This document shows positions 52,499 through 61,650 of a stretch of 64,000 nucleotides of DNA, in pieces. Source of the DNA: Yoonia sp. (GTDB taxonomy: Bacteria; Pseudomonadota; Alphaproteobacteria; Rhodobacterales; Rhodobacteraceae); NCBI RefSeq assembly GCF_018402175.1, contig NZ_JAGYJK010000010.1, positions 59,452 through 123,451 of the forward strand. The letters run 5' to 3'. Below the pieces are notes generated by a model. The model had not been told where the DNA came from. It did no database searches and saw only the letters and a list, made by a program, of their open reading frames with translations. Position numbers and translations under genes: made by a program. Position 1 is the first letter of the stretch; each line of letters starts with the position of its first letter.

Positions 52499-54009
52499 GC
52501 GGATTGCCCCTGCATCAGAGACATATAACTGGCCGCCGACGTGGTGCCGACATTGGCCTTTGGCAGATACGGATAGACGTCCAGATCCAGCTTGGGCGGC
52601 CGCTTCTCGACTTGGCACAAGACAAGATGCTTGATCGCATCAAATCCAATCGCGCCCATTCGCAGCGCGTTTTTGACGGCGACATTCAGGTCGGCCATGT
52701 CAAACGTCTCCAACAACCGCAAGACCTGCACATACTCGCGCCGCCCCGCCTTGATCATCCGGGCTTCCATCAAGCGGCGCAGGGTCGCAAACTCTTCGGG
52801 CAGATCCCATTCCACCAACGGGGCCGCCTGATCAAGGGCACCCACCTTCTGCTCCAAAAGGGGTAGATAATGCACCGGGTCAAAGACCATATCCTCCCGG
52901 TCCCAGCACCGGAGGTGGCGGGCGATCACATTGCCAGCACAGCCAATGACAACCTGATCGACATAGCCACGCACCCAGACATCGCGGTGCCCATAGGCGA
53001 CAGGAACCGAGTAATCGTTGGTTTTGTAGCGCACCAAGGACTGCGAATCCACTTGGCCAGTCGCCTGATCACAGGCGTCAAATGGAGACGCCGGCAGATC
53101 CATCATGGCATCAAGGTCACGGACCAGACGTTGCCCAATGCTCTCGCTGTGACCGCGCAATACATCCGCCTGACGCTTGCGGCATTGCTCTTCAAGCCAA
53201 AGGTTGAAGGCTTCCCATGTCGCAAAATGGGGTATGGGCACCATGAAGTTACGCCGAGCATATCCGACCAACCCCTCAACGGCGCCTTTATCGTTGCCCT
53301 TTCCCGGGCGACCATAGCGATCATGGATGAAGTAATGCGACAGGAATCCACTGAACAGCTTGGTCCGCTTGCGCGATCCGTCTGGCAGTATCTTCGCAAC
53401 AAGGCATCGGTCATTGTCATAAACAACCGACTTCGGAACCCTGCCGAAGAACGCAAAAGCATGGACGTGACCGTCAACCCAGGCCTCCGAGACCGCCGCA
53501 GGATATGCACGAACAAAGCAGGCGTCACTGTGAGGCAGATCAAGTGCGAAGAAATACGCCTTCTGCTCAACCCCGCCGATCACAACCATGGCTTCGCCGA
53601 AATCCGCTTGGGCATGGCCGGGGGCATGTGCCAGCGGGACAAACATCTCTCGGCTGCGCCGCCCTTGTTCCCGGACATAGTTCTTGACCGTCGTATAGCT
53701 GCCTTGAAACTGGTGCTCGTCACACAGCCGTTCAAAAATGCGCTTGGCGGTGTGGCGCTGTTTACGGGGACGGTTCAGATCGTCTTGCATCCATTGGTCA
53801 ATGAAGCCGGTGAACCCGTCTAGCTTGGGCCGCTTGATCTGCGCTGTCCGCTGATACCCGGGCGGGACCGAAAACATCATCATCTTCTTCACGCTCGCAC
53901 GCGAAATCCCGAAATGGCCAGCGGCCTCCCGTTCGCTCATACCGCCCCGACGCGCGAGGCGGACCTTCAAATATAAATCCACGACTAAAATCTCCCGCCC
54001 TCCCTGCAA
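52495..54009 (-). CDS. istA: IS21 transposase IstA
   Basis: A 504-residue transposase. An N-terminal HTH (MSEREAAGHFGISRASVKKM) is followed by the DDE core with HAQADFGEAMVVIGG (first Asp), KSVVYDNDRCLV (second Asp) and DKGAVEGLVGYARRNFMVP (Glu). A C-terminal beta-barrel part contains RYKTNDYSVPVAYGHRDVWV. All three catalytic residues are present, so the protein looks active. Confidence 0.95.
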   Translation of the reverse strand: MQGGREILVVDLYLKVRLARRGGMSEREAAGHFGISRASVKKMMMFSVPPGYQRTAQIKRPKLDGFTGFIDQWMQDDLNRPRKQRHTAKRIFERLCDEHQFQGSYTTVKNYVREQGRRSREMFVPLAHAPGHAQADFGEAMVVIGGVEQKAYFFALDLPHSDACFVRAYPAAVSEAWVDGHVHAFAFFGRVPKSVVYDNDRCLVAKILPDGSRKRTKLFSGFLSHYFIHDRYGRPGKGNDKGAVEGLVGYARRNFMVPIPHFATWEAFNLWLEEQCRKRQADVLRGHSESIGQRLVRDLDAMMDLPASPFDACDQATGQVDSQSLVRYKTNDYSVPVAYGHRDVWVRGYVDQVVIGCAGNVIARHLRCWDREDMVFDPVHYLPLLEQKVGALDQAAPLVEWDLPEEFATLRRLMEARMIKAGRREYVQVLRLLETFDMADLNVAVKNALRMGAIGFDAIKHLVLCQVEKRPPKLDLDVYPYLPKANVGTTSAASYMSLMQGQSA

Positions 54010-54035
54010 ACAGAAAGGGCCAAAGTGGCAACATT

Positions 54036-54155
54036 TTACGCTGCCCGCAGCGAGAGTATCACGCCACTTCCGTGGCTCACTTTTGCACTGCCGTTCTCAT
54101 AGATCAGCACTTCCGCCCCGGTGCCCCGGGCGCGGATGGTGTACCAACTCTTCAT
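54036..54155 (-). pseudogene. Phage prohead protease (ClpP-related), N-terminal fragment
   Basis: Thirty-nine codons. MKSWYTIRARGTGAEVLIYE is the standard start of the ClpP-like head maturation proteases encoded directly after lambda-type portal genes. After residue 20 the match ends, and the frame closes inside the IS21 terminal repeat. The start lies 5 bases after the portal stop. It is the residue of a packaging module cut by the IS. Confidence 0.75.
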
Positions 54156-54159
54156 GGTG

Positions 54160-55698
54160 TTACTCCCGATTGGTGGCGGGCCCGGTCGCTGCCGCGTCAT
54201 CGCCATTGCTTTGGTCTGCCCCATCGTCTGATCCATTATCGGGATCAGGACGCCGCGCCGGTGTGGCCCGCGCGCCTTGCGTCTCTCCGGGGCTGGTACG
54301 GTACACGAGCCCCAGCTGCTTGGTGCGCGCAGCATCGGCTGCGTTTTCGCGGTCGACCTCTTCGACATCATAGCCTGTGGCCTCGACCACCTTTCGCCGC
54401 GAGGTAATGCCTGCTTCCATCGCCAGCACCTGCGCCTGAATGTCTTTGAGCGGATCGACCCAGTCCCAGCGCGGCGGGATCCATTGCACCATGCGCGCAG
54501 CCGCAGGATCAGACAGATCCAGCCGACCCGCCAGTTGTGCGATTTCCAGCCAGCGACGCCAGACGGGTCGGCAGAGCTGATGCGCAATCACCCCATGCTG
54601 CAACTGCTGCACGCGGCGGCGGAACTCGACCAGTTCAGCGCGCAGGCTCGAATAGTTGGCTTGGCGCACATCGCCGGTGACCAGATGATACGGCAGCCCT
54701 AGCGAGGCCGAGACCGCCAACAGCGTGCGATACTGGAATGCCTCATAGCCGCCACCCACGTCGGCGGGGCTGGAGAACTTCACATCCTCGCCCGGCAGCA
54801 GCACCTGCATGGTCCCAGGCTCAAGGCTGGCCATCGCGGCCCCATCAAGATCGGCGACACCCTCGCCCATCATCGGATCTTCTGGGGCTGTCTTGGTAAT
54901 GAAGCCGGCAAACATGGCAGCCGTCTTTTTGCGATCGAGTTCCGCGTCATCATATTGATCGAGCAGAAACAGCCGCACCATCGCGGGTGCGACATGCGGC
55001 AGGCCCCGGATCTGCCCCGCGTCGATGGGGCGGTAAATGTGCAGCACATCCTCGGCAGCAACGCGCACGGTTTCTGGCACCGCGACGCGCTGATCCGTGC
55101 TGTCGCCCGGATGGCTGCGGCGGAAGTGATAGGCCACCCGCCGGCCGATCAGGTCAAACTCAATGCCGCAGCGGACCGGGTTGCCATTTGCAGCCGGGCC
55201 CGTTTTGTCAAACGGCAGCATTTCTGATTGCAGCAATTGCATCTGCAGTGGCACCAGCAAGCCGTCCTCAGTCCGCCGTGGCCGCAAACGCACAAAACAC
55301 TCGCCCGCGACAAACATTTCGCGCGCGACCATGGCCTGCAACCCGTAGAAATCCGTCAGCCCGTCCGCATCTGCCTCATCGGTCCAGGCAAGCCAAAGCT
55401 GCTGAACCTGATCGCGTAATGTGGCATCCGCGATCAGCGAGGACGGCTTGATCCCATCCCCCACCATGTTTGACGCGAAGGCCTCGCAAGCATTGGCAGC
55501 ATAGCCATTGGTGACCACCAGTTCGCGGGCGCGGGCCAGCAGACGCGGCCCACCCGAGGCGACCAGAGAGTTGATGTTTTCCAGCGGCGGGTTCCAGCCC
55601 CGCAGGCGGCGTTTCGACATCGCGCCCTCAAGGCGCGCGCGCACGGCCGCAGGGCCGCTCTCGCGCGCAGGTCGGCGAAACCGGTCAAACAGCCCCAT
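54160..55698 (-). CDS. Phage portal protein, lambda type
   Basis: A 512-residue protein. RRLRGWNPPLENINSLVASG and ARELVVTNGYAANACEAFASNMVG (in part) are the family's N-terminal motifs. MVAREMFVAGECFVRLRPR and GRRVAYHFRRSHPGD form the wing. RKKTAAMFAGFITK and SLEPGTMQVLLPGEDVKF are in the clip and stem. DVRQANYSSLRAELVEFRRR is the most conserved segment near the tunnel loop. Length and motifs look intact. It forms the dodecameric gate for DNA packaging. It lies between the gpW-like gene and a protease fragment, so its partners are broken; the gene is stranded. Confidence 0.9.
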   Translation of the reverse strand: MGLFDRFRRPARESGPAAVRARLEGAMSKRRLRGWNPPLENINSLVASGGPRLLARARELVVTNGYAANACEAFASNMVGDGIKPSSLIADATLRDQVQQLWLAWTDEADADGLTDFYGLQAMVAREMFVAGECFVRLRPRRTEDGLLVPLQMQLLQSEMLPFDKTGPAANGNPVRCGIEFDLIGRRVAYHFRRSHPGDSTDQRVAVPETVRVAAEDVLHIYRPIDAGQIRGLPHVAPAMVRLFLLDQYDDAELDRKKTAAMFAGFITKTAPEDPMMGEGVADLDGAAMASLEPGTMQVLLPGEDVKFSSPADVGGGYEAFQYRTLLAVSASLGLPYHLVTGDVRQANYSSLRAELVEFRRRVQQLQHGVIAHQLCRPVWRRWLEIAQLAGRLDLSDPAAARMVQWIPPRWDWVDPLKDIQAQVLAMEAGITSRRKVVEATGYDVEEVDRENAADAARTKQLGLVYRTSPGETQGARATPARRPDPDNGSDDGADQSNGDDAAATGPATNRE

Positions 55699-55701
55699 CA
55701 A

Positions 55702-55917
55702 TCATAGCCCCTTGGATGTGGTGATGCGCACCTGTCGCACGATGCGCCGCCCCTCGGTCGCGGCGATCTCGCGGTCCAGCGCCTCGATGGCCCGGTCAAT
55801 CTCTGCCACAGAGCGGTAATCTACCGACTTGCCGTCATAGCTGACCCGCGCCACGCCGGAGGATCGCTGCGCAGACAAGGCCTCGCGGCGGGCGCGAAGG
55901 TCAGTGATTGTCGACAT
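55702..55917 (-). CDS. gpW-like head-tail joining protein
   Basis: A 71-residue protein (ITDLRARREALSAQRSSGVA, then YRSVAEIDRAIEALDREIAA) with the two-helix pattern of the gpW/head-tail connector family. It sits right before the portal gene, as in lambdoid modules. It stops 3 bases before the portal start. The gene looks intact. Confidence 0.8.
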   Translation of the reverse strand: MSTITDLRARREALSAQRSSGVARVSYDGKSVDYRSVAEIDRAIEALDREIAATEGRRIVRQVRITTSKGL

Positions 55918-55983
55918 TTGGCATTGACCTCAACAGTGGACATGTTTCATTCGGGTAAATAAGTGCCGAGCAGGAGCGACTCG

Positions 55984-56880
55984 ATGACGCCATCCGAGAT
56001 CATGCGTGAACTTGCGCGCAACGACATATTCCCCAAGGCAGCAATGACTGCCGCCCGCGAAGACCACGAAAACCTGGTTCCAATCTTTGTTGATCTGGTA
56101 ACTCGCCTTACGGGCCAGGATACCCTCGAGATGCGGGATGACGATGTGACGGCGCTCATACCGGTGTTTCACCTGCTCGCTGAATTTCGTGAGCCACGTG
56201 CCTATCGCCCCTTGCTCCAATTGTTGCGTCAGCCACAAGAGACCCTCAATTATCTCCTTGGCGACACGGTCACGGAGACGAGCTTTCTCGTTGTAGCCGG
56301 GACATTCGATGGCGATCTCCAGCCCCTGTTCGAGGCTATTGAGGATCCCGAGGCCTACGAATTCGCTCGCTGTGCACTGATGAACGCTCTTGTGAAGATC
56401 GCGCAACTTTATCCTGACAACCGCGTGACGATCGAAGACTACGTCCGGACATTTCGTAGCCACCGGCCCGATTTACTCGCCGAGGAGGTACTGATCGGAT
56501 GGATGGACGCCGTCGCCAATCTCGGGCTCGAAGACATGACAGACGACGTGCGCACGGCTTTCGAAAAAGGTTTAATCCCAGAGGATTATTGTAATTTTGA
56601 CCACTTCCTCCAAGACCTTGCGGCCACGCAATATGCTGACGGCGTGCCATCAAATCGCCGGTACCAGAAGCCCCTGATCACCGACGCCATCGACGAATTG
56701 TCGGGATGGCACGGCTATTCTGATGAGTTCTTCGCCCAACTGAAAAGGTACAAGGCCAGACACGTCCTTTACACGCCCCGCACAACGGAGACATTCATGC
56801 ACCAGACGCCCACAGTAGGTCGCAACGACCCTTGCCCCTGCGGCAGCGGCAATAAGTTCAAGAAATGCTGCCTTCATTAA
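55984..56880 (+). CDS. DUF1186 protein with C-terminal SEC-C zinc motif
   Basis: A 298-residue protein. Residues about 1-230 resemble DUF1186 (helical HEAT-like repeats: HENLVPIFVDLVTRLTG, FHLLAEFREPRAYRPLL, LLGDTVTETSFLVVAGTFDG). The C-terminus GRNDPCPCGSGNKFKKCC is the SEC-C motif, with the Cys-x-Cys...Cys-Cys/His zinc site of SecA and related proteins. AGGAG lies 7 bases before the ATG at 55984. It is in the opposite direction to the phage genes on both sides, so it came as cargo. SEC-C proteins often bind ribosomes, SecA or ligases; the role here is unknown. Confidence 0.75.
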   Translation: MTPSEIMRELARNDIFPKAAMTAAREDHENLVPIFVDLVTRLTGQDTLEMRDDDVTALIPVFHLLAEFREPRAYRPLLQLLRQPQETLNYLLGDTVTETSFLVVAGTFDGDLQPLFEAIEDPEAYEFARCALMNALVKIAQLYPDNRVTIEDYVRTFRSHRPDLLAEEVLIGWMDAVANLGLEDMTDDVRTAFEKGLIPEDYCNFDHFLQDLAATQYADGVPSNRRYQKPLITDAIDELSGWHGYSDEFFAQLKRYKARHVLYTPRTTETFMHQTPTVGRNDPCPCGSGNKFKKCCLH

Positions 56881-56911
56881 GGCTTGCCGGCAGCACCCCG
56901 TCCGCTCAGGA

Positions 56912-57529
56912 TCAGGCTGAGACGGGTAGTAAACGGTAGTGCGCCTCTGTTGGCACGCAGTCAGCGCCATTGATAGGCAACATGTCCTGGGGACAGGCTG
57001 ACATGGCTACGATGCAATCCATTTGTGCGCGTAGAATGACGTAATCCCCGGGTTTCGACAGAGGCTCTCCCCAACCGGTCGAACCATCCTCCGCAATCGG
57101 AATGTTCATCCACAGGTTCAGCGGGCTCGGGCATTCGGGTGCCTTAAGCCCGATCCGTCTCATGGCAGCATTCAGATTGTCCGTGCAGTTGTCGTGGTAA
57201 TCGGTGCAGCCCAAAAGGCCGTAGCGATAATCGTCACAGGCCGCGATCAGCGTGTCATGCCGCCCGGGCGAGGTGTCCTCCTCTACTAATAGGATTGCGC
57301 GGCGCCGGTTCGTGATCAGCGCGTCACCTTTACCGGGCCACAGCTTTCCGAGCGTCGCTCGCATGTGTTCGTTCGACATGAATTCCGTCAAGTCTTCGGC
57401 ATTGAACGCCCATGTATCGACCACTTGGGACCCATGCGTGTTGATGATCTGGATCGCCTCTTCAGCGCGGAGACGCACCGCACGTCCACTCCGTGCTGGA
57501 AGAGTGAAGAGTTCATGTTCAGCCGCCAT
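56912..57529 (-). CDS. DUF1989 (urea carboxylase-associated) family protein
   Basis: A 205-residue protein with the DUF1989 pattern: FTLPARSGRAVRLRAEE near the N-terminus, INTHGSQVVDTWAFNAEDL, RRAILLVEEDTSPGRHD and DNCTDNLNAAMRRIGL with a conserved Cys. NLWMNIPIAEDG follows, and DYVILRAQMDCIVAMSACPQD with further Cys/Asp is the C-terminal signature. The family includes carboxyguanidine deiminase subunits and proteins tied to urea or ethylamine use. Here it is alone, without carboxylase or transporter genes. The start at 57529 is preferred to an upstream Cys-rich extension. Function unknown. Confidence 0.75.
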   Translation of the reverse strand: MAAEHELFTLPARSGRAVRLRAEEAIQIINTHGSQVVDTWAFNAEDLTEFMSNEHMRATLGKLWPGKGDALITNRRRAILLVEEDTSPGRHDTLIAACDDYRYGLLGCTDYHDNCTDNLNAAMRRIGLKAPECPSPLNLWMNIPIAEDGSTGWGEPLSKPGDYVILRAQMDCIVAMSACPQDMLPINGADCVPTEAHYRLLPVSA

Positions 57530-57614
57530 TGCACCGCCCCCATTTTGAATGCCAGTCCAGCAGACCAGACAGAGACTCTGAAAACAAGCATGCACATCCC
57601 AAAGATTACAAGGC

Positions 57615-57830
57615 TCACCCCATATAACTCGACCGCATCATGCGCCGCTGCGCTGACGGGCGCGGCGATGATTTCACCGGCGCATCACCCGCAGGCCCAT
57701 CCGTTTGCACCATCAGCTGCCGCTCCAACTCCTCGGCCGGTTCGGCAATGGTGGCGAACTCGTCCGACTCCAGCATGCGCTTCCAGCGGAAAAGCGCGCG
57801 TCTGCGCCTCGAGGATCGGAACCTGAATTG
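57615..57830 (-). pseudogene. Unidentified C-terminal gene fragment downstream of groEL
   Basis: About 70 codons end in PRPSAQRRMMRSSYMG and contain LFRWKRMLESDEFATIAEPA. The composition looks coding but there is no start. It could be the C-terminal end of the terminase gene whose N-terminal end lies beyond groES (59950-60168), but I could not establish homology. It is listed as a fragment only. Confidence 0.3.
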
Positions 57831-57914
57831 ACAGGATGTCCGCGTGGCGCTTCGCCGCCCAAAAGAAAAGGGCCCGCATCAGCGGACCCTCGTTCTCTTG
57901 CGGTCAGGCTGGGC

Positions 57915-59567
<1,653 letters not shown>

Positions 59568-59596
59568 TCAATTTGCGTGGATGGTTCGCGGCGAGA

Positions 59597-59908
59597 TCAT
59601 GCTGCCTTGGCAGCAGCCTTGGGGTCGATGATCCCGAGGATGTCGGATTCCTTCATGATCGTCAGTTCCTCGCCGTCGATCGTGACTTCGGTGCCCGACC
59701 ATTTGCCGAAGAGGACCCTGTCACCGGGTTTCATGGCCATCTCGATCAGCTCTCCAGAATCCTTGCGGGCGCCGGGGCCACAGGCGATGACTTCGCCCTC
59801 AGCGGGTTTTTCCTTGGCATTGTCGGGGATGAGGAGGCCGCCTTTGGTCTTCTCCTCACCTTCGATGCGACGGACAAGAACCCGATCGTGCAGGGGCAGA
59901 AAGTTCAT
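59597..59908 (-). CDS. groES: Co-chaperonin GroES, accessory copy
   Basis: A 103-residue cochaperonin. [20 protein letters not shown] is the family start, [15 protein letters not shown] the mobile loop that docks on GroEL, and [20 protein letters not shown] the barrel core. EESDILGI-like [10 protein letters not shown] closes it, plus a short Ala/Lys tail. The start at 59908 is preceded by AAGGAG. First gene of the groESL operon. A longer frame upstream runs into the CIRCE-like element and is non-coding. Confidence 0.95.
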   Translation of the reverse strand: MNFLPLHDRVLVRRIEGEEKTKGGLLIPDNAKEKPAEGEVIACGPGARKDSGELIEMAMKPGDRVLFGKWSGTEVTIDGEELTIMKESDILGIIDPKAAAKAA

Positions 59909-59946
59909 GCTCTTAACTCCTTGAATGTAAAATGGGGGAAGCGCGG

Positions 59947-59973
59947 CTATCACTCGCATGTGCCGAGTGCCAA
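59947..59973 (-). promoter_or_regulatory. CIRCE-like operator upstream of groES
   Basis: On the minus strand the arms read TTGGCACTC and GAGTGATAG with a 9-base spacer, against the consensus TTAGCACTC-N9-GAGTGCTAA (8 of 9 and 7 of 9 matches). It lies 38-64 bases before the groES start, just after a TAGATT-like -10. HrcA would repress there and release on heat shock. Confidence 0.8.
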
Positions 59974-60168
59974 TCTAGCAGGTATGCTGTCTGGAGACGG
60001 ATAACAAGCCGAGACCGCCTCCATGATCCCACGCTGATATTCTGCGCGGCTGGTGCGCCACTGGCCGGGTTCAGCGCTGGCCTCAGAGCTCAGCCGCCGG
60101 TTCTGATCCGCCCAGTCGCTGATCGTCAGATCCGGCGGCGGTTTCAGAACCGCCAGTGCCCTTGCCAC
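59950..60168 (-). pseudogene. Terminase large subunit (GpA family), N-terminal fragment
   Basis: About 50 residues match the N-terminus of GpA-type terminases: RALAVLKPPPDLTISDWADQ, NRRLSSEASAEPGQWRTSRA and EYQRGIMEAVS. The match ends at about 60010, where relatives continue into the Walker A region, and the frame then runs about 20 codons into unrelated DNA ahead of groES. A GTG at 60168 is the most likely start, overlapping terS. The ATPase and nuclease domains are gone, replaced by the groESL block. Confidence 0.8.
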
Positions 60169-60535
60169 CGTCCGCTTCAGGATCGGGGATCCCCGCAAGG
60201 TCAAGATCAGCTTCGAGTTGGACGTCTGGCTCTGCGAGATCATCTAGCACCTCGCGGATGGCGGCACGGATCAGGTTCCGGGTATCTCCGACAGTTGGTT
60301 GGTTAAAAGCCTGCGGGGCCAGCCGGTCCGGCAGCGACAACAGGCGGGTTCTCAAAAGTGCCAGCACGGCGATCCACGCGGCCTCGATCTGGTCAGCTGC
60401 GATCAGCGATCGTCGCTTTTCCTCTGCTTCCATCTCGGACAGATCAGCGCGCGCCCGGATAAACCGTGCCCGTTCGGCGGCATAGTCCGGCGCACCGGCC
60501 TGCGCTTTCAACGCCTGGTCGCGCAGGTAGCGCAC
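60083..60535 (-). pseudogene. Terminase small subunit, 5'-truncated
   Basis: A 150-residue remainder. ARFIRARADLSEMEAEEKRR, SLIAADQIEAAWIAVLALLR and TRLLSLPDRLAPQ are the conserved central helices of Nu1-like small terminases. A variable acidic/Gly tail overlaps the terL start. The N-terminal HTH is missing because the frame begins exactly where an IS1182-like remnant ends (60535). Confidence 0.75.
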
Positions 60536-60708
60536 GTAAGGAAATCTACAAGCAACGGGCGGCGACAGTGGAATGCGTCAATGCCCAGGCGCGCAATCGG
60601 GGTCTGACACGGTTCTTGGTGCGAGGCCAGAACAAGGTCAAGGCAGTCGCCCTATGGCATGCGTTGGCCCACAACATGGCCTGCAGTTGGAGATTGTTGC
60701 CAACATAA
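60535..60708 (+). pseudogene. IS1182-family transposase, C-terminal remnant
   Basis: About 57 codons read RKEIYKQRAATVECVNAQAR, then NRGLTRFLVRGQNKVKAVAL and WHALAHNMACSWRLL. This is the well-known end of IS1182-type DDE transposases. There is no start or catalytic core. It abuts the truncated terS head to head and marks the right edge of the stranded packaging module. Confidence 0.8.
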
Positions 60709-61032
60709 TAGGCCGTAGGTGGATCAGCCTATGCCCAACAACAACTTATTCCCACCGCACCGCCCACGCAGGTTCACTGCTGGCCATCCACAACTGAGAA
60801 TTCTTGCTGCTCCACCAAGAGAGGCCAACGCCAAAAGCACCAACATGGTGGGTCAATGAAAATTGATTCATTTTCAAGCTCTCAGCACTTGGATGGCAAC
60901 CACATACATCGCGTAGCGTCCTCTCCGGCGTGCTCAAAAAGAAGCTTGGGCTCATCATAACATCGGAAAAGATCGACGGGCGCGGTAGAGCTTACAAAAT
61001 AACCGCCCACTGATAACATACGCTGGCAAGGC
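60709..61032. other. Non-coding stretch after the IS1182 remnant
   Basis: Low coding potential on both strands, and a moderately AT-rich composition. It may include the lost end of the IS. I see no gene, repeat or hairpin of note. Confidence 0.5.
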
Positions 61033-61485
61033 CTATTGTGCGATTTGGCGTTGCTCCAATGTCTCGTCATCACCATCTGACTGCATTACGTTTGCGATAA
61101 GGTGCTCCACCATTTCGCTGAAGTATCCAGTCAACTCACGGTGCAAGCTCTGGAACTCGGCGGCAATCGTATGCTCAAATTCTGTTTTGCGCACCCGCAC
61201 CATGACCGTCGTCCGCCGCTGGCGCGGATAGCGGTAGGGCTTAACCCCATTCTTGCGACAAAGGGCCACGAACAGCTTGACCGCCCAAACGTCGGGGAGT
61301 GAGTATTGCATCTCAATCTCGGGCTCCGCTTTAGCCGTGCCACCACCGCCAAGATCCAGACGGGCTTGCATCCGTTCCAGCGCAGCCCCCGCCGCAGCTC
61401 GCTCTCCCTCTGTCGCCCCGCGGGCAAACAAAGCTTCCAATTTGGCCAGTCGATCACGGATATCCTGCGTAGGTTTTGTCATCAT
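61033..61485 (-). CDS. DUF2786-like hypothetical protein
   Basis: A 150-residue protein. IRDRLAKLEALFARGATEGE, then RAAAGAALERMQARLDL resembles the DUF2786 N-terminal helix pair. The C-terminal half (LPDVWAVKLFVALCRKNGVK, PYRYPRQRRTTVMVRVRKTE) is conserved in many alphaproteobacterial and phage relatives as I recall them. Basic patches suggest nucleic acid binding. GGGGAAG precedes the start codons at 61485 and 61482. It is oriented away from the capsid gene. Confidence 0.6.
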   Translation of the reverse strand: MMTKPTQDIRDRLAKLEALFARGATEGERAAAGAALERMQARLDLGGGGTAKAEPEIEMQYSLPDVWAVKLFVALCRKNGVKPYRYPRQRRTTVMVRVRKTEFEHTIAAEFQSLHRELTGYFSEMVEHLIANVMQSDGDDETLEQRQIAQ

Positions 61486-61650
61486 CTTCCCCAACGGTCA
61501 TGCGGCGCATAAACCACCAAGGTCGTTTTTGGTCAATCACAGGCGCCGCGGGTACACCCCACTTTGGCTGCATAGGCAATCGCTGGCGCTCAAAATGCTG
61601 TCACCCACAGCACTTTGGATTGACTTTGAAACACTCAAAGAGGCCGACAG

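Larger units (their letters stand above)
51591..54046. mobile_element. IS21-family insertion sequence, complete
   Basis: Ends are nearly perfect 27-bp inverted repeats. The left end begins GGGCAGCGCAAAATG at 51591 and continues with TTACCACTTTGG. The right end is its reverse complement with two changes, ending CGCTGCCC at 54046. It contains istA and istB with a 4-base overlap. Both genes are intact, so the element may be active. It has landed between a truncated exported-protein gene and a prohead protease fragment. No clear target duplication could be read, and the outer boundary could differ by a few bases. Confidence 0.85.
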
